Positions 49,943 through 61,860 of a stretch of 64,000 nucleotides of DNA are shown in pieces (position 1 is the first letter of the stretch; each line of letters opens with the position of its first letter). The notes beneath the pieces were generated by a model that saw only the letters and a program-made list of their open reading frames with translations, was not told where the DNA came from and ran no database searches. Where the stretch lies: contig CM049314.1 of assembly GCA_026874595.1 (NCBI GenBank), positions 52,437,812-52,501,811 on the forward strand. Reading direction: 5' to 3'. The position numbers and the translations under genes are program-made. This stretch comes from Sipunculus nudus. Taxonomy: Eukaryota; Annelida; Sipuncula; Golfingiida; Sipunculidae.

Positions 49943-52900
49943 TATATATATACAGCATAGTTAAATCTTTTGAAAGCCAAATAAATGTTCTTTGAAGTAT
50001 GTATTTTATGCAAATTCCCTTGAAAAAGGACAGATTCCACCTAATATATATGAACCCTGCATCCATAATAGCATATCATAATATGATATTTAGTAAATAA
50101 AAATCATCAACATGTATCCTTAAACTATGAGAAACCCACCTTCTCAGACAGAAAATGCCCTGAAATATCTGAAAGAAAAATATCATCATCATCACAATCA
50201 AAAAGTGAACTAATTTATGGCCCACTGAAAAAGTAGCAAGCTAATATTTCACTAGAAAATAAAGGTTTAACTTTGACATTTAACCCGAAAATTCTAAAAT
50301 GTGCACATGGTTTAGTCTATATGATTAAAACCTTTAGGCATCCATCAAACAAAGATTTCTTCATTAAAATCTTTGTTTCAGGATATTTTGGAAAATGTTG
50401 GAGTTTTAAAATACTTCTTCTATATTTGACTATAATTTGTTGCAAAAAAAATATGCCCATGTGTCAATAATGAGGCTGCATTATTTATGAAAAGAATATG
50501 TCTTATACATTTAAATATATTGCGGTCGATTAAACTTTAAATGATATTCAACATAGTGAAAACTGCGGTAAACATGCAGGTATAAAAACCTTAAGAACTA
50601 TTCACGGGTATAGATAAAAAATTGTCGGACCTTTTAATTGCCAATTATTGTAATGGAAAACACTTGAAAACCGTTCCATCAGTGTAAAGGCTAATTTTGG
50701 AAAATTAATGAACGAAAACAAAGCGAATATCACATGAAATATGTTAAATATTCAGCAAGTTGGAACATCATTATGTCTGGTCATATTTTGACCACTCTTA
50801 CCGGCCCGGCAGTCACAGTTTCATTCGTTATATTTACGATACTTTCCGAGGAGACGGATATAAAGGATGGTTGAATAAAGTGTTTACAGTTGACTGATGA
50901 TAGCATCTGATATACATTGTATATATGAAAATATTCATAATATTATCGCAAGTGTTATAGCCACTCAATTCCACTATTTAAATGTTCGATTTCGAATTAA
51001 ATAATCAAACTCGGGTCTTGGATTCATTTGGTTGGTTATTACATGTTTCTATAAATATTCATATTTTGCACGGTCTGCTGTGTGTGTGATTATCGGTTGT
51101 GTTTAATATATGCATAAACTTAATGAAAAATCATGTAGAATAAAAGAACATTTACAAAACCTATAATTTAAATGATAATAAAAATAAATTAATTTAATTG
51201 TTTTCTATAAAATAGGCCGGACCGCTTGGACCGGTCCATCCACTGGACCGGGCCGTCTTATATGCAATCACTAGCAGATAGGGGTGGTCCGGTCCGGTCC
51301 ACACTTCTGTGTCCGAATATTTACGAGGAAATTCCTGTTCAAATCAATTAACCCGAAAATGTAACTAATAGCGGTCGTTCTGAATATTGACCAATTAACG
51401 TGTAATTATGTCAATGGATAAAAATAAGTTATGTGGATCTGTATCAAGGCCGTTTTAGGGGCAGTCAAATTTATTGATGTTCTTGCAAAGTCTTGGAGAC
51501 TATTTTACCTGGGCTGTCTTATATGGAAATGTTTCGAAATGCGGGAAAAATATTTTCCTCGAGGCCATGACGGAGAGACAGTCTCGATCCAACACTGCTG
51601 CACACTGTGGCAGGACGGCGACCGAACCCGCACATGTACACACGTGTACGTGGCAGGGTCCCTTTTGACTCCCGACTCTTTACCTCCGCTTTTTCCCCAA
51701 AACCACACTGCATTGCTCCAACTTTTCCTGAGATACTCCAAGATTTAGCATGTACACCAAATCATACAAACGTGACCAGGTCGATGACTGATGACCAGCT
51801 GACCAAGATCTGATGAAAACTGAAAATGGACGAACACACGAGAAAACTCCAACCAAATCCGCTCAGCGAGGCCAACTACTTGTCACAACTATTTTTCTGG
51901 TGTGTGTTTTCAGGATATTGCATAACACTATCTGAGGCCAAAACAAAAAGGCATGATTCTCAGTAGCCCATAAGAATAAACTCCACAATTGCTTTTTACA
52001 GTGACTGACTAAGTGTGGAGTCCATAGATTGCACCTGCAGTTAACTGTGATTATAACACTCCATACACAACTGTGAGATTTAACATATATCCATTGATTA
52101 ATGTTCAGTACATCTATGTGTATTGTATATTGGACCACTAGAGAACATTACTGTTCTGTTCTCAGCCCTATTTTGCACCAAGGAAGTAAAAATATGAACA
52201 ATAGTACACAGGCCTAAAGCCTTAACAGGCCTGCCACCAAATGCAAGATGTCTACCAGGGCTGTTAATGCTTCAATTCTCTCTGGACAAATAATATCAGT
52301 TGTTGATGTTACAGGTACTTCATGCTTTCCAGAATGGTTATTTTTTATAACAGGCCTTTCGACATACAACATTATGTGAACATTGGTTTGTTAAAATCAT
52401 AGGAAATATTTTTATTTAATTTCCTTTCTAAGAGTAACAGATCATATCGTTCTATAACCCCAGTTAGCCCTTTGGTGGGCCGGTGATGCAAAAGAAACCT
52501 GAAACCTGTTGCGTCGCCGTCGGCGGCGAGATTCTCAGGCACTTTATTTCAGCCAGAGAAATCGCAGGGGTGAATTTTCTTTTTACCACTTCAAGTATTT
52601 TTCTTGTATGTTTCAATCAAAATGTCATATGATCAGGGAAAAGCATGATAATAACAGATTTTTTTTTTGCCAAGCAGGTAAAAGTACTTCATATCTAAGG
52701 AAATCTTATCAAAATTGTTTTATTTTATCTTCTTGAAAGATGAAAATCAAAATGTTTGATGTTGGGGGGTTGGGGGTTAAATTGACGCAGGCAGTGCCTG
52801 GGAACCATACCTTTTTTTTGCCTAATAAATATATGTTTATGCTAATATGGTAATAACCAGTGATAACCACTTCCTTTGTTGCTGAATAAGTTGACAGATC

Positions 52901-53400
52901 TATTATTGAATAAGAGTAAATGCAATCATTCTCCACACCCCTCTATCATTTATACTATAGCTGAATAGTTATAGTATAAATATTCTGTATATCTTATCAA
53001 ACAACAGACCAGCTATGACCACAGTCAGTAGACCAAAGTGTATTGTCACTCCAATACTTCCACCCTTCCCTGATATAATTGCAAAAGCTGACATTTTGGG
53101 CTGTTGAAAAATGAAATTCATGTGTAAGCTAAGATATCTCAGTAATGATCGCATGGTCCGGCATGGATCTTTCTGAAACTCAGTAAGCTTATTATCATGG
53201 GTAGCCCTTTAACGCTGTCATTAAAGTAGTCAGTAAACTCACAAAACAAAGTGAAAACCCATCTCTGTCGTAATATGTCATTTCCTGTGTTGCATGTAAG
53301 TCCAGATGCTTGCTTTAGTCCAGTAATCTGTATGAGACATTATTGTATTCATGCAGTCAGAATTCAACAAATTGTATTGGAATTTACCAGTATCCTGAGT
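49346..53400. other. AT-rich non-coding region upstream of the ABCC4-like exon
   Basis: Holds a (TA)n tract at 49886-49955. A GGACCGGTCC-rich stretch at 51220-51305 ends TAGGGGTGGTCCGGTCCGG and may be one end of a hAT-type element. A more GC-rich stretch lies at 51535-51760. No first exon of the transporter could be recognised, and no promoter element I would defend. Confidence 0.5.
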
Positions 53401-53403
53401 TTA

Positions 53404-53515
53404 TTTTTAGCTCAGCTGGCTGTAAGTCATGGAAAGACCTATAAACTGCAAGCTAAGGTCAAATAACATGATTTGAGCATGTTGAACATCACATTTTTTG
53501 CTCAGTTGACCATAA
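53404..53515 (+). mobile_element. 5'-end fragment of the hairpin-ended family
   Basis: TTTTTAGCTCAGCTGGCTGT AAGTCAT matches the family's 5' end; the match is lost after about 50 bp. A second TTTTTTGCTCAGTTGACC lies at 53496. It sits in the intron just before the ABCC4-like exon. Confidence 0.45.
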
Positions 53516-53535
53516 TACTTATTTCTGTTATATAG

Positions 53536-53646
53536 GTGGTTGAACCCTTTGTTTCGCTTGGGTTACCAACAGAACCTTGGTGTAGAGGACATGTATGAAG
53601 TAGAGAAGGAAGATTCCTCACAATACCTATGTTCCAAATTAGAAAG
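53536..53646 (+). CDS. ABCC4-like: ABCC4/MRP4-like ABC transporter, internal exon
   Basis: A 111-bp exon between acceptor GTTATATAG and donor GTAAGC. The reading frame is one base, then 36 codons from TGG at 53537, then AG carried to the next exon. The translation opens WLNPLFRLGYQQNL and continues VEDMYEVEKEDSSQYL, ending SKLE. This is the characteristic N-terminal cytoplasmic block of ABC subfamily C exporters, just before the first transmembrane segments: WLNPLF, then DMY.V, then EDSS or EDRS, then L. It fits ABCC4 best. If the intron were retained the frame would stop at once (AGG TAA). No preceding or following exon could be found in the window. A 57-bp minisatellite begins within a few bases of the donor, and a 5'-end fragment of the hairpin-ended repeat lies about 130 bp upstream. 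Confidence 0.7.
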
Positions 53647-53649
53647 GTA

Positions 53650-54692
53650 AGCCCTCTCTCTCTGTTCTTTGTGCATACATTAACAAAACAAAACAAGGGT
53701 AACTGTCAGTTTCTCTCTCTGCTCTTTGTGCATACATTAACACAACAAAATAAGGGTTATTGTCAGTTTCTCTCTCTGCTCTTTGTGCATACATTGACAC
53801 AACAAAATAAGGGTAACTGTCAGTTTCTCTCTCTGCTCTTTGTGCTTACATTAACACAACAAAGCAAGGGTTACTGTCAGTTTCTCTCTCCGTTTTTTGT
53901 GCATACATTAACACAACAAAACAAGGGTTACTGTCAGTTTTTCTCTCTGCTCTCTGTGCTTACATTAACACAACAAAACAAGGGTTACTGTCAGTTTTTC
54001 TCTCTGCTCTCTGTGCTTACATTAACACAACAAAACAAAACAAGGGTAACTGTCAGTTTCTCTCTGCTCTTTGTGCATACATTAACGCAACAAAATAAGG
54101 GTTATTGTCAGTTTCTCTCTCTGCTCTTTGTGCATACATTAACACAACAAAATAAGGGTTACTGTCAGTTTCTCTCTCTGCTCTTTGTGCATACATTAAC
54201 ACAACAAAGCAAGGGTTACTGTCAGTTTCTCTCTCCATTTTTTGTGCATACATTAACACAACAAAACAAGGGTTACTGTCAGTTTCTCTCTCCGTTTTTT
54301 GTGCATACATTAACACAACAAAGCAAGGGTTACTGTCAGTTTCTCTCTCTGCTCTTTGTGCATACATTAACACAACAAAGCAAGGGTTACTGTCAGTTTC
54401 TCTCTCTGCTCTGTGTGCTTACATTAACACAACAAAACAAAGGTTATTATTAGTTTCTCTCTCTGCTCTGTGTGCATACATTAACAAAACAAAACAAGGG
54501 TTACTGTCAGTTTCTCTCTCTGCTCTGTGTGCATACATTAACACAACAAAACAAGGGTTACTGTCAGTTTCTCTCTCTGCTCTTTGTGCATACATTAACA
54601 CAACAAAACAAGGGTTACTGTCAGTTTCTCTCTCCGTTCTTTGTGCATACATTAACACAACAAAACAAGGGTTACTGTCAGTTTTGCTCTGG
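53650..54692. repeat. 57-bp minisatellite, about 18 copies
   Basis: Unit: GGGTTACTGTCAGTTTCTCT, then CTCTGCTCTTTGTGCATACA, then TTAACACAACAAAACAA. Because 57 is a multiple of three, long frames stay open on both strands (274 codons on plus). One unit has a 5-bp insertion near 54020. The array starts within about 10 bp of the ABCC4-like splice donor. Confidence 0.95.
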
Positions 54693-54973
54693 GATCTGTT
54701 GATGTTTGATGTGCAGTGGGTCAAAGTGATGTGCAGTGATACTAAATATATCTGAAAAGTGATATGATTATGACAGACACATAGTTGTGTATAAGTCAAT
54801 TTTAAACTGCTATGATCGGTTGCTTGTTTTCTTGATATGTACAAAATTTATATGAATCATATAAGTTCATACTGGTATTCAGAGTCATTTTCATGACACT
54901 CATTGATCATTTTTTCGCAGTTATGTTGTAATTTAATTAAGTGTAGCTTAAAGCTATTGGACTGATTTCTCCT
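54693..54973. other. unassigned intron sequence
   Basis: Nothing recognised; no next transporter exon. Confidence 0.4.
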
Positions 54974-56784
54974 TTTTAGCTCAGCTGACTATAAGTCATC
55001 TGAGCTATAGTCATGGTCCATTGTCCGTCGTCCGTCCGTCTGTCCGTCCGTCCGTCTGGATGTCCGTCCGTAAGACTGGCACGTTTCGACACCGTTGGAC
55101 CTACGAATCTGAATTTCGGCATACAGTTAGATGTCCCCATAATCTCCTACCATGTCAAAAATTGGGTCAATAGGACTTCGTTCCTTTGAGATATTAAGGA
55201 AAAACCTCAATTTTTTATTAGAAATCTATTTTCACACTTCAGGACTGCCTAATATCAAAACCACTCATCTGGTTTTCTTCATATTTACCATAAATATTCC
55301 TCTATATAGTTCCTATGTACATGCCAGATATTAAGTCAGTATTATATTATTTAAAAAAGTTATGGGCCCAAACATAATGGACTTTTTAAAAAAATCAGGA
55401 AGATATTTGGTCACTTAAGACCAAAAGTGTTAAAGGTAGGGACTTTTTTCCAGTAATACAACTTTAATTAATCAAAATTTAATTGTATACCAAAAATTAG
55501 ATCAAAATCTGTTAAATTTTTTTAAATATTGGCAAAAATATAAAATTTGTACCTTAAATTTTGCCCAACTTTGGCCATGGCACGTTTTTTTCCTGTAAGT
55601 ACTGTGGATTTAATTTTCACACCATGTATACATAAGGATTTATTCTGTTAATATCTTAAATTTGAAATTAAAAGCTGCAAAATTAGGCTAGTTATTGAAT
55701 TTTTTATGGAGGCTCTTGTTGTATTCCCTTACATTGTCAAGCAGTCCACTTTGATGACTGTAGGTCATTCAGTGCACATCTCTATGCTCCCCAGGCTGTT
55801 GACATAATTTTAGATGTCCCCAAAATCTCCTACCTTACCGAAAATTGGGTCATTAGGACTTTGTTCCTTCGAGATATTAAGGAAAAAAAACTCCGTTTTC
55901 CATAAAAAAAGCCATTGTTACACTTCAAGGCTGCCTAATATCAAAACCACTGATCTGTTTTTGATCGTATTTAGTATTCACATTCTTTTATACATTTTCT
56001 GTGAACATACCAAAAATTAGGTCAGTATTGGGTATTATTTTGAAGTTATGGGCCAAAACATAATGCAATTTTTTAAAAAATCAGGAAATATATAGCTTGG
56101 CCACTACTAGCAGGCTTCCCCTCTGCACTGCACTCATCCCCCCGGCTGGTGCATAAACTAGATGAATGTTATAATTTTTCTGTATTTTATTTTATTCTTG
56201 GACATGCTACATTTTAGATTTTGTATTGAACCACCAGGGTTACAATGATTAAAGTGTGCATTTAATTGTGTCCACAAAGTGGTGTATTGCTGTGAAAGTG
56301 TGGATGTTCATGAGATAAGTAATTCCTTACTTCAGAAGAGTAAAAACTTCACCAGGTGTGAAATTGACTATTAATTCCAGTAATTAATTAAAACTGGGAT
56401 AGTAATTAGCACAATGATATTGTTTGTCCCTCATTCAACCAACAGTGTGTATACTTTATTTGAAAAGATGTTTTATTTTATCAAATTTACTTTTATTTTA
56501 TTTTGGTGAATAAAATTAAGCATGTCCTGAAAACTCCAATGTGCAAAACTTTTTAATAGTGATTCAAGGAATATTCTTGTAGATGCCATGTTGTGGCATT
56601 ATTTTCTTTTAAAATCAGTTTAAACATTTATGATTTAAAAATAATAAAATATATGTGTATGCATAATATGACCCAATGTTTTTTACTCTGTATATATAAT
56701 GATTGCAACTTTTGCAACAATTCTAATATTTTAACTTATATTTTCAGGTTTTTTAATTAAAAATTTATAAACCTGTAAATAAAA
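54974..56784 (+). mobile_element. 5' part of a hairpin-ended element
   Basis: Starts TTTAGCTCAGCTGACTATAA, followed by GTCCGTCCGTC simple sequence to 55075. An internal segment is repeated with divergence at about 55105-55560 and 55800-56090 (AAAATTGGGTCA(A/T)TAGGAC; CTGCCTAATATCAAAACCAC). The 3' part matches 62216-62900. It is cut at 56785 by another copy in inverse orientation. Confidence 0.65.
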
Positions 56785-58600
56785 CAAGGGACCCATGGGT
56801 CACTGTGCTCAGCTGAAGTTGACCTTAAAGGTAAAAATCTAAAATAATATCAAATGGAGATAAAGTCTATGAGGAAGAGGTAATATGGGCCATGGTTGGT
56901 TTATATGATTTGTTTGGACTGATAAGCAAGAAATTGTTGCAAATAAAATTTTTTGATCTGACCATGGGTTTTCTAATGTTGAAACTGAAGCATGGGAGCA
57001 GTTTGTGAACAAATGATGTGTACTATTACCATGACCATTAGTTGGCTTTTTGATTAACTGTTGACATTTCAGTAGTTTACACATTTGTTCAACTGAATAT
57101 ATTTTTTTATAATATGTATTATTAAATATATGTTTTTTTTTTATTTTATGAAATGTATACAGTTGAAATATAACTAATATCCCCAGTCCACAGATGAAAG
57201 GACTTGGTGGTGGTGGGGGGGGGGGGGTTGGAATGGTTGGAGTTACAACATATCTGTATTATTATAGTGTATATACATAGGATTTTCACTTAATTCAACA
57301 ATGCTTACAGGATAAAAAAGTTCATTCATTATTACTTAATATTTAAAAAAAGACAGACAGACTGGTAGACAAACAAAGCTGATAATTTAAGTTTCAATTA
57401 TTTCATAATTTATTTATTATATCAAATTTGTTTAAAGTTTAACATCTGCAATAATACACAACTGAATATATAATTTGCTATCAAATATCAGACTTAAATA
57501 GCTTAATTCCCAACACATACAGCATATGAAAGTTTTTTCATCAGTGCTGATAGGAAAAATTTCATAATTAATATATATTTAATGATAATGGAGAGATGAT
57601 GGACAGAGCTGATCACTTTATGTTCCATTCTCCTAAGGCAAGAATATGTTTCAATAAGGTCTTAATTTTTCTAATCCTATTATTATTTTAATATAAATAA
57701 ATTTTACACATTTGCAATAAAAACTAATGTCCCAGTGCACAGGAATCAGTGGCAGCTGGGGGGGAGGATGTTGGGATTAAAAACAAAGCCTTACCTCCAA
57801 TTCTGCTGAGGCAGAAAAATAATGAACAAATGATTGTATTAGATCCTCCTTTTTTTATCACATCAGTTTTTTTTTATTACAAGTTTATAATGCTATACAT
57901 TTCCAATATTACATATATATCTGAATATAAAAGTTGATTCATAATTCTAAATTGCATCATCATTAATCTCAATCCTGTCAGATAACAGCACATCATGCAT
58001 ACAAATGTTTATTTTTTACCACAAAAATATATATCTTTTAAATTTGCAAAACAATAAATATTTAAAAATAATACTTGATTCAGATTTCACAATTGTAATT
58101 TGTGCCTTTATTTATCCATAATTTGCTTCATTTTAGCATACTGATTGGTTTAATTATATTTGTTAAAATCATTTAAGAGAAAACAGATTTCTTTAAAAAT
58201 GCTACATAAACACAACATAGCATCTTCTGGATTACACCATGAATGACTTTTTCAAGGAAAGTTTTTGTATATTGGAGTGGAAATAGCATTACAATTAAAG
58301 AGATACAGTGAAAACAATAACAATTACTGCATAACACTTGGTGGGTTGGGTTTCTGGGGGATGGGGGTGGTGATATGAGAATAACTGTAACAAATCAGAA
58401 ACCCTGGCATAGCTGACTTCCAGTGACCTGGAGTTGGACCTTGCATCTGGAAAAAGGAAATGACTACAAAACAGCCTCAAGAAAAAAATCAATAACTAGC
58501 CTAATTTTCAAGCTTTCATTTTCAAATTTCAGATTTTAACATATTAAATACTTATGTTTACATGCTGTGAAAATTAAATCAATTGTACTTACAGGAAAAA
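56785..58600 (-). mobile_element. 3' part of a hairpin-ended element, inverse orientation
   Basis: Hairpin GACCCATGGGTC at 56790-56801 with TGTGCTCAGCTGA beside it. It runs to about 58600, where a further copy is inserted. Includes a poly-G tract near 57216 and AT-rich sequence. The last 100 bp (CAGATTTTAACATATTAAAT onward) match the family's middle region. No gene. Confidence 0.55.
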
Positions 58601-61600
58601 CAAGGGACCCATGGGTCACGGCGCTCAGCTGATCGTGATTGGACTATAAATGTTTCTCCACTGTGATACTATATCGAGTCAATAAAGCTTATGAATATCA
58701 TGTACATGTTGGGCTATTATAAAGGAATGTAATGTAATATGTGAGTAAATGATAAATGAAATTACCTGACTGATGGATTAATAGAGTCAAATAAAGTGGT
58801 TTATTTTTTATTTATTTAGGAGGGGTTGAAAATTGTGATATATTTGAGCAAATATGAATGCAATGACAGCAGTAATAAGCAGTAGTAGATGATAAGGCTA
58901 TTTGTTAAAGGATCTAAAGTGTATGGTAGTCTGCAAGTGTTCAATTTGACAGATATGATGTTATGATTAACTATGCTGATGAAGTGATTTATGAATATGT
59001 GACTGTATGACACAATATCTCTTTAGTCTTGACAAGGTACATTATTGTGATGCCCACTATGTCTACATATTACACAATATTGACATAATTTCTGGCATGT
59101 ACATAGGTACCTATGGACGAATAGTTATACAAAATATTAAAGTATGAATATATCTGATTCATCTTGTTCTTGCTTACTGAGGCTGACTTTGGGATGGGGT
59201 TCGGAGAAGGGAAAAGTGAGGGCAGCACGAAGGTGGATGTAGAAATATTCTATTGTAATGTTTTTCATTTATATAAGAATATGAAAAGCTAAGAGGAAAG
59301 GGGCCCTCCTACTTGGTTATAGTAAAGTTCTAAATATATGATTGCAAACTAATACTCTGACAAGACTGTCATGAAGAAAAACAGTAAAAGTTTTGAGATA
59401 CTGTGTTGCATACGAAAATTTACAGATTGACAGGCAAGTGGACAGAATGGACTAATACCTTTATTTCACTTTCAAGAGAATAATGCATTTAAGTTTATAT
59501 ATAATCCTATTTTTTTAAGCAGATCCACTTTTTCCATTAAGAAGTTTTTATCTGTATCATTTTTTTATTTACTGGTTTATAAATTTTTAATTAAAAAACC
59601 TGAAAATATAAGTTAAAATATTAGAATTGTTGCAAAAGTTGCAATCATTATATATACAGAGTAAAAAACATTGGGTCATATTATGCATACACATATATTT
59701 TATTATTTTTAAATCATAAATGTTTTAACTGATTTTAAAAGAAAATAATGCCACAACATGGCATCTACAAGAATATTCCTTGAATCACTATTAAAAAGTT
59801 TTGCATATTGGAGTTTTCAGGACATGCTTAATTTTATTCACCAAAATAAAATAAAAGTAAATTTGACAAAATAAAACATCTTTTCAAATAAAGTATACAC
59901 ACTGTTGGTTGAATGAGGGACAAACAATATCATTGTGCTAATTACTATCCCAGTTTTAATTTATTACTGGAATTAATAGTCAATTTCACACCTGGTGAAG
60001 TTTTTACTCTTCTGAAGTAAGGAATTACTTATCTCATGAACATCCAGACTTTCACAGCAATACACCACTTTGTGGACACAATTAAATGTACACTTTAATC
60101 ATTGTAACCCTGGTGGTTCAATACAAAATCTAAAATGTAGCATGTCCAAGAATAAAATAAAATACAGAAAAATTATAACATTCATCTAGTTTATGCACCA
60201 GCTGGGGGGGGGGGATGAGTGCAGGGCGAGGGGAAGCCTGCTAGTAGTGGCCAAGCTGGGCCAAGGTAAGCTGCCTGGGGTGGGTTACATAATGCAAGTG
60301 AAGGCTGTACTACTAGGTGGGCTAGATGTAAACAACACCTGACATGGTGTGTGAAAACATGAATAAAAGCTATTCATTCCAATCAATTTCTTTTGAAAGT
60401 TCAGATTTTAAAAGATTAAATCCTTATGCATATATGCTGGGAAAATTAAATCAACAGTGCCAAAGTTGGACAAAATTTAAGGTATTGTTTTTTATTTATG
60501 CTAATAACTTGAAAAATTTGCAAAATTCAGATCTAATTTTGGGTGAACAATTGAATCTTGATTAAATAAAGTTATATTCCTGAAAAAAGGTCTCTAGGTT
60601 CAGCAATTCTCATGTGAGTAAATATATTTCCTGACTTTTTTAAAAATTGCATTATGTTTTGGCCCATAACTTCAAAATAATACTCAATACAGACCTAATT
60701 TTTGGTATGTTCATAGAAAATGTATAAAAGAATGTGAATACTAAATACGATCAAAAACAGATCAGTGGTTTTGATATTAGGCAGCCTTGAAGTGTAACAA
60801 TGGCTTTTTTTATGGAAAACGGAGTTTTTTTCCTAAATATCTCGAAGGAACAAAGTCCTAATGACCCAATTTTTGGTATGGTAGGAGATTTTGGGCACAT
60901 CTAAAATTATGTCAACAGCCTGGGGAGCATAGAGATGTGCACTGAATGACCTACAGTCATCAAAGTGGACTTCTTGACAATGTAAGGGAATACAAGAGCC
61001 TCCAAAAAAATTCAATAACTAGCCTAATTTTGCAGCTTTTATTTTCAAATTTCAGATTTGAACAGATTAAATCCTTATGTATACATGGTGTGAAAATTAA
61101 ATCCACAGTACTTACAGGAAAAAAACGTGCCATGGCCAAAGTTGGGCAAAATTTAAGGTACCAATTTTATATTTTTGCCAATATTTAAAAAAATTTAACA
61201 GATTTTGATCTAATTTTTGGTATACAATTAAATTTTGATTAATTAAAGTTGTATTACTGGAAAAAAGTCCCTACCTTTAACACTTTGGGTCTTAAGTGAC
61301 AAAATATCTTCCTGATTTTTTTACAAAGTGCATTATGTTTGGGCCAATAACTTTTTTCAATTATATAATACTGACTTAATATCTGGCATGTACATAGGAA
61401 CTATATATAGAGGAATATTTATGGTAAATATGAAGAAAACCAGATGAGTGGTTTTGATATTAGGCAGTCCTGAAGTGTGAAAATAGATTTCTAATAAAAA
61501 ATTGAGGTTTTTCCTTAATATCTCAGAGGAACAAAGTCCTATTGACCCAATTTTTGGCATGGTAGGAGATTATGGGGACATCTAACTGTATGCCGAAATT

Positions 61601-61736
61601 CAGATTCGTAGGTCCAACGGTGTCGAAACGTGCCAGTCTTACGGACGGACATCCAGACGGACGGACAGACAGACGGACGGACGACGGACAATGGACCATG
61701 ACTATAGCTCAGATGACTTATAGTCAGCTGAGCTAA
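58601..61736 (-). mobile_element. complete hairpin-ended element, 3.1 kb
   Basis: Minus orientation: 5' end TTTTAGCTCAGCTGACTATAA at 61736, GTCCGTCCGTC-type simple sequence, two diverged copies of an internal segment, then the 3' hairpin GACCCATGGGTC at 58606-58617 followed by CCTTGTTTTT. Its 3' 2 kb are nearly identical, in inverse orientation, to 61861-63870. It is the best reference copy in the window. Confidence 0.75.
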
Positions 61737-61860
61737 AAATGATTCAAATAAATACTTCTTAATGGAAGAAGTGGATCTAATTAAAAAAATAGGATTATAT
61801 ATAAACTTAAATGCATTATTCTTTTGAAAGTGAAATAAAGGTATTAGTCCATTCTGTCCA
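61737..61860 (+). mobile_element. fragment of a hairpin-ended element's 3' region
   Basis: ACTTCTTAATGGA(A)GAAGTGG to CCATTCTGTCCA matches 62915-63031 in the same orientation, and 63911-64000 again. It joins the next copy abruptly at 61860. Confidence 0.55.

Noticed and set aside
49735-50040. Frames encoding runs of Tyr-Ile
   Set aside because: Translation of a (TA)n microsatellite; the same applies near 21950-22227 and 28790-28972.
51431-51813. Several overlapping frames in a GC-richer stretch as the first ABCC4-like exon
   Set aside because: None shows the expected N-terminal transporter sequence or a matching phase; could be a promoter or unrelated repeat, but I cannot support either.
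53629-54453. 274-codon open frame with 19-residue repeats
   Set aside because: It is the 57-bp minisatellite; frames on both strands stay open because the unit is a multiple of three, and it is out of frame with the real exon.
54053-54844. Minus-strand repeat frames across the same array
   Set aside because: Antisense shadow of the minisatellite.
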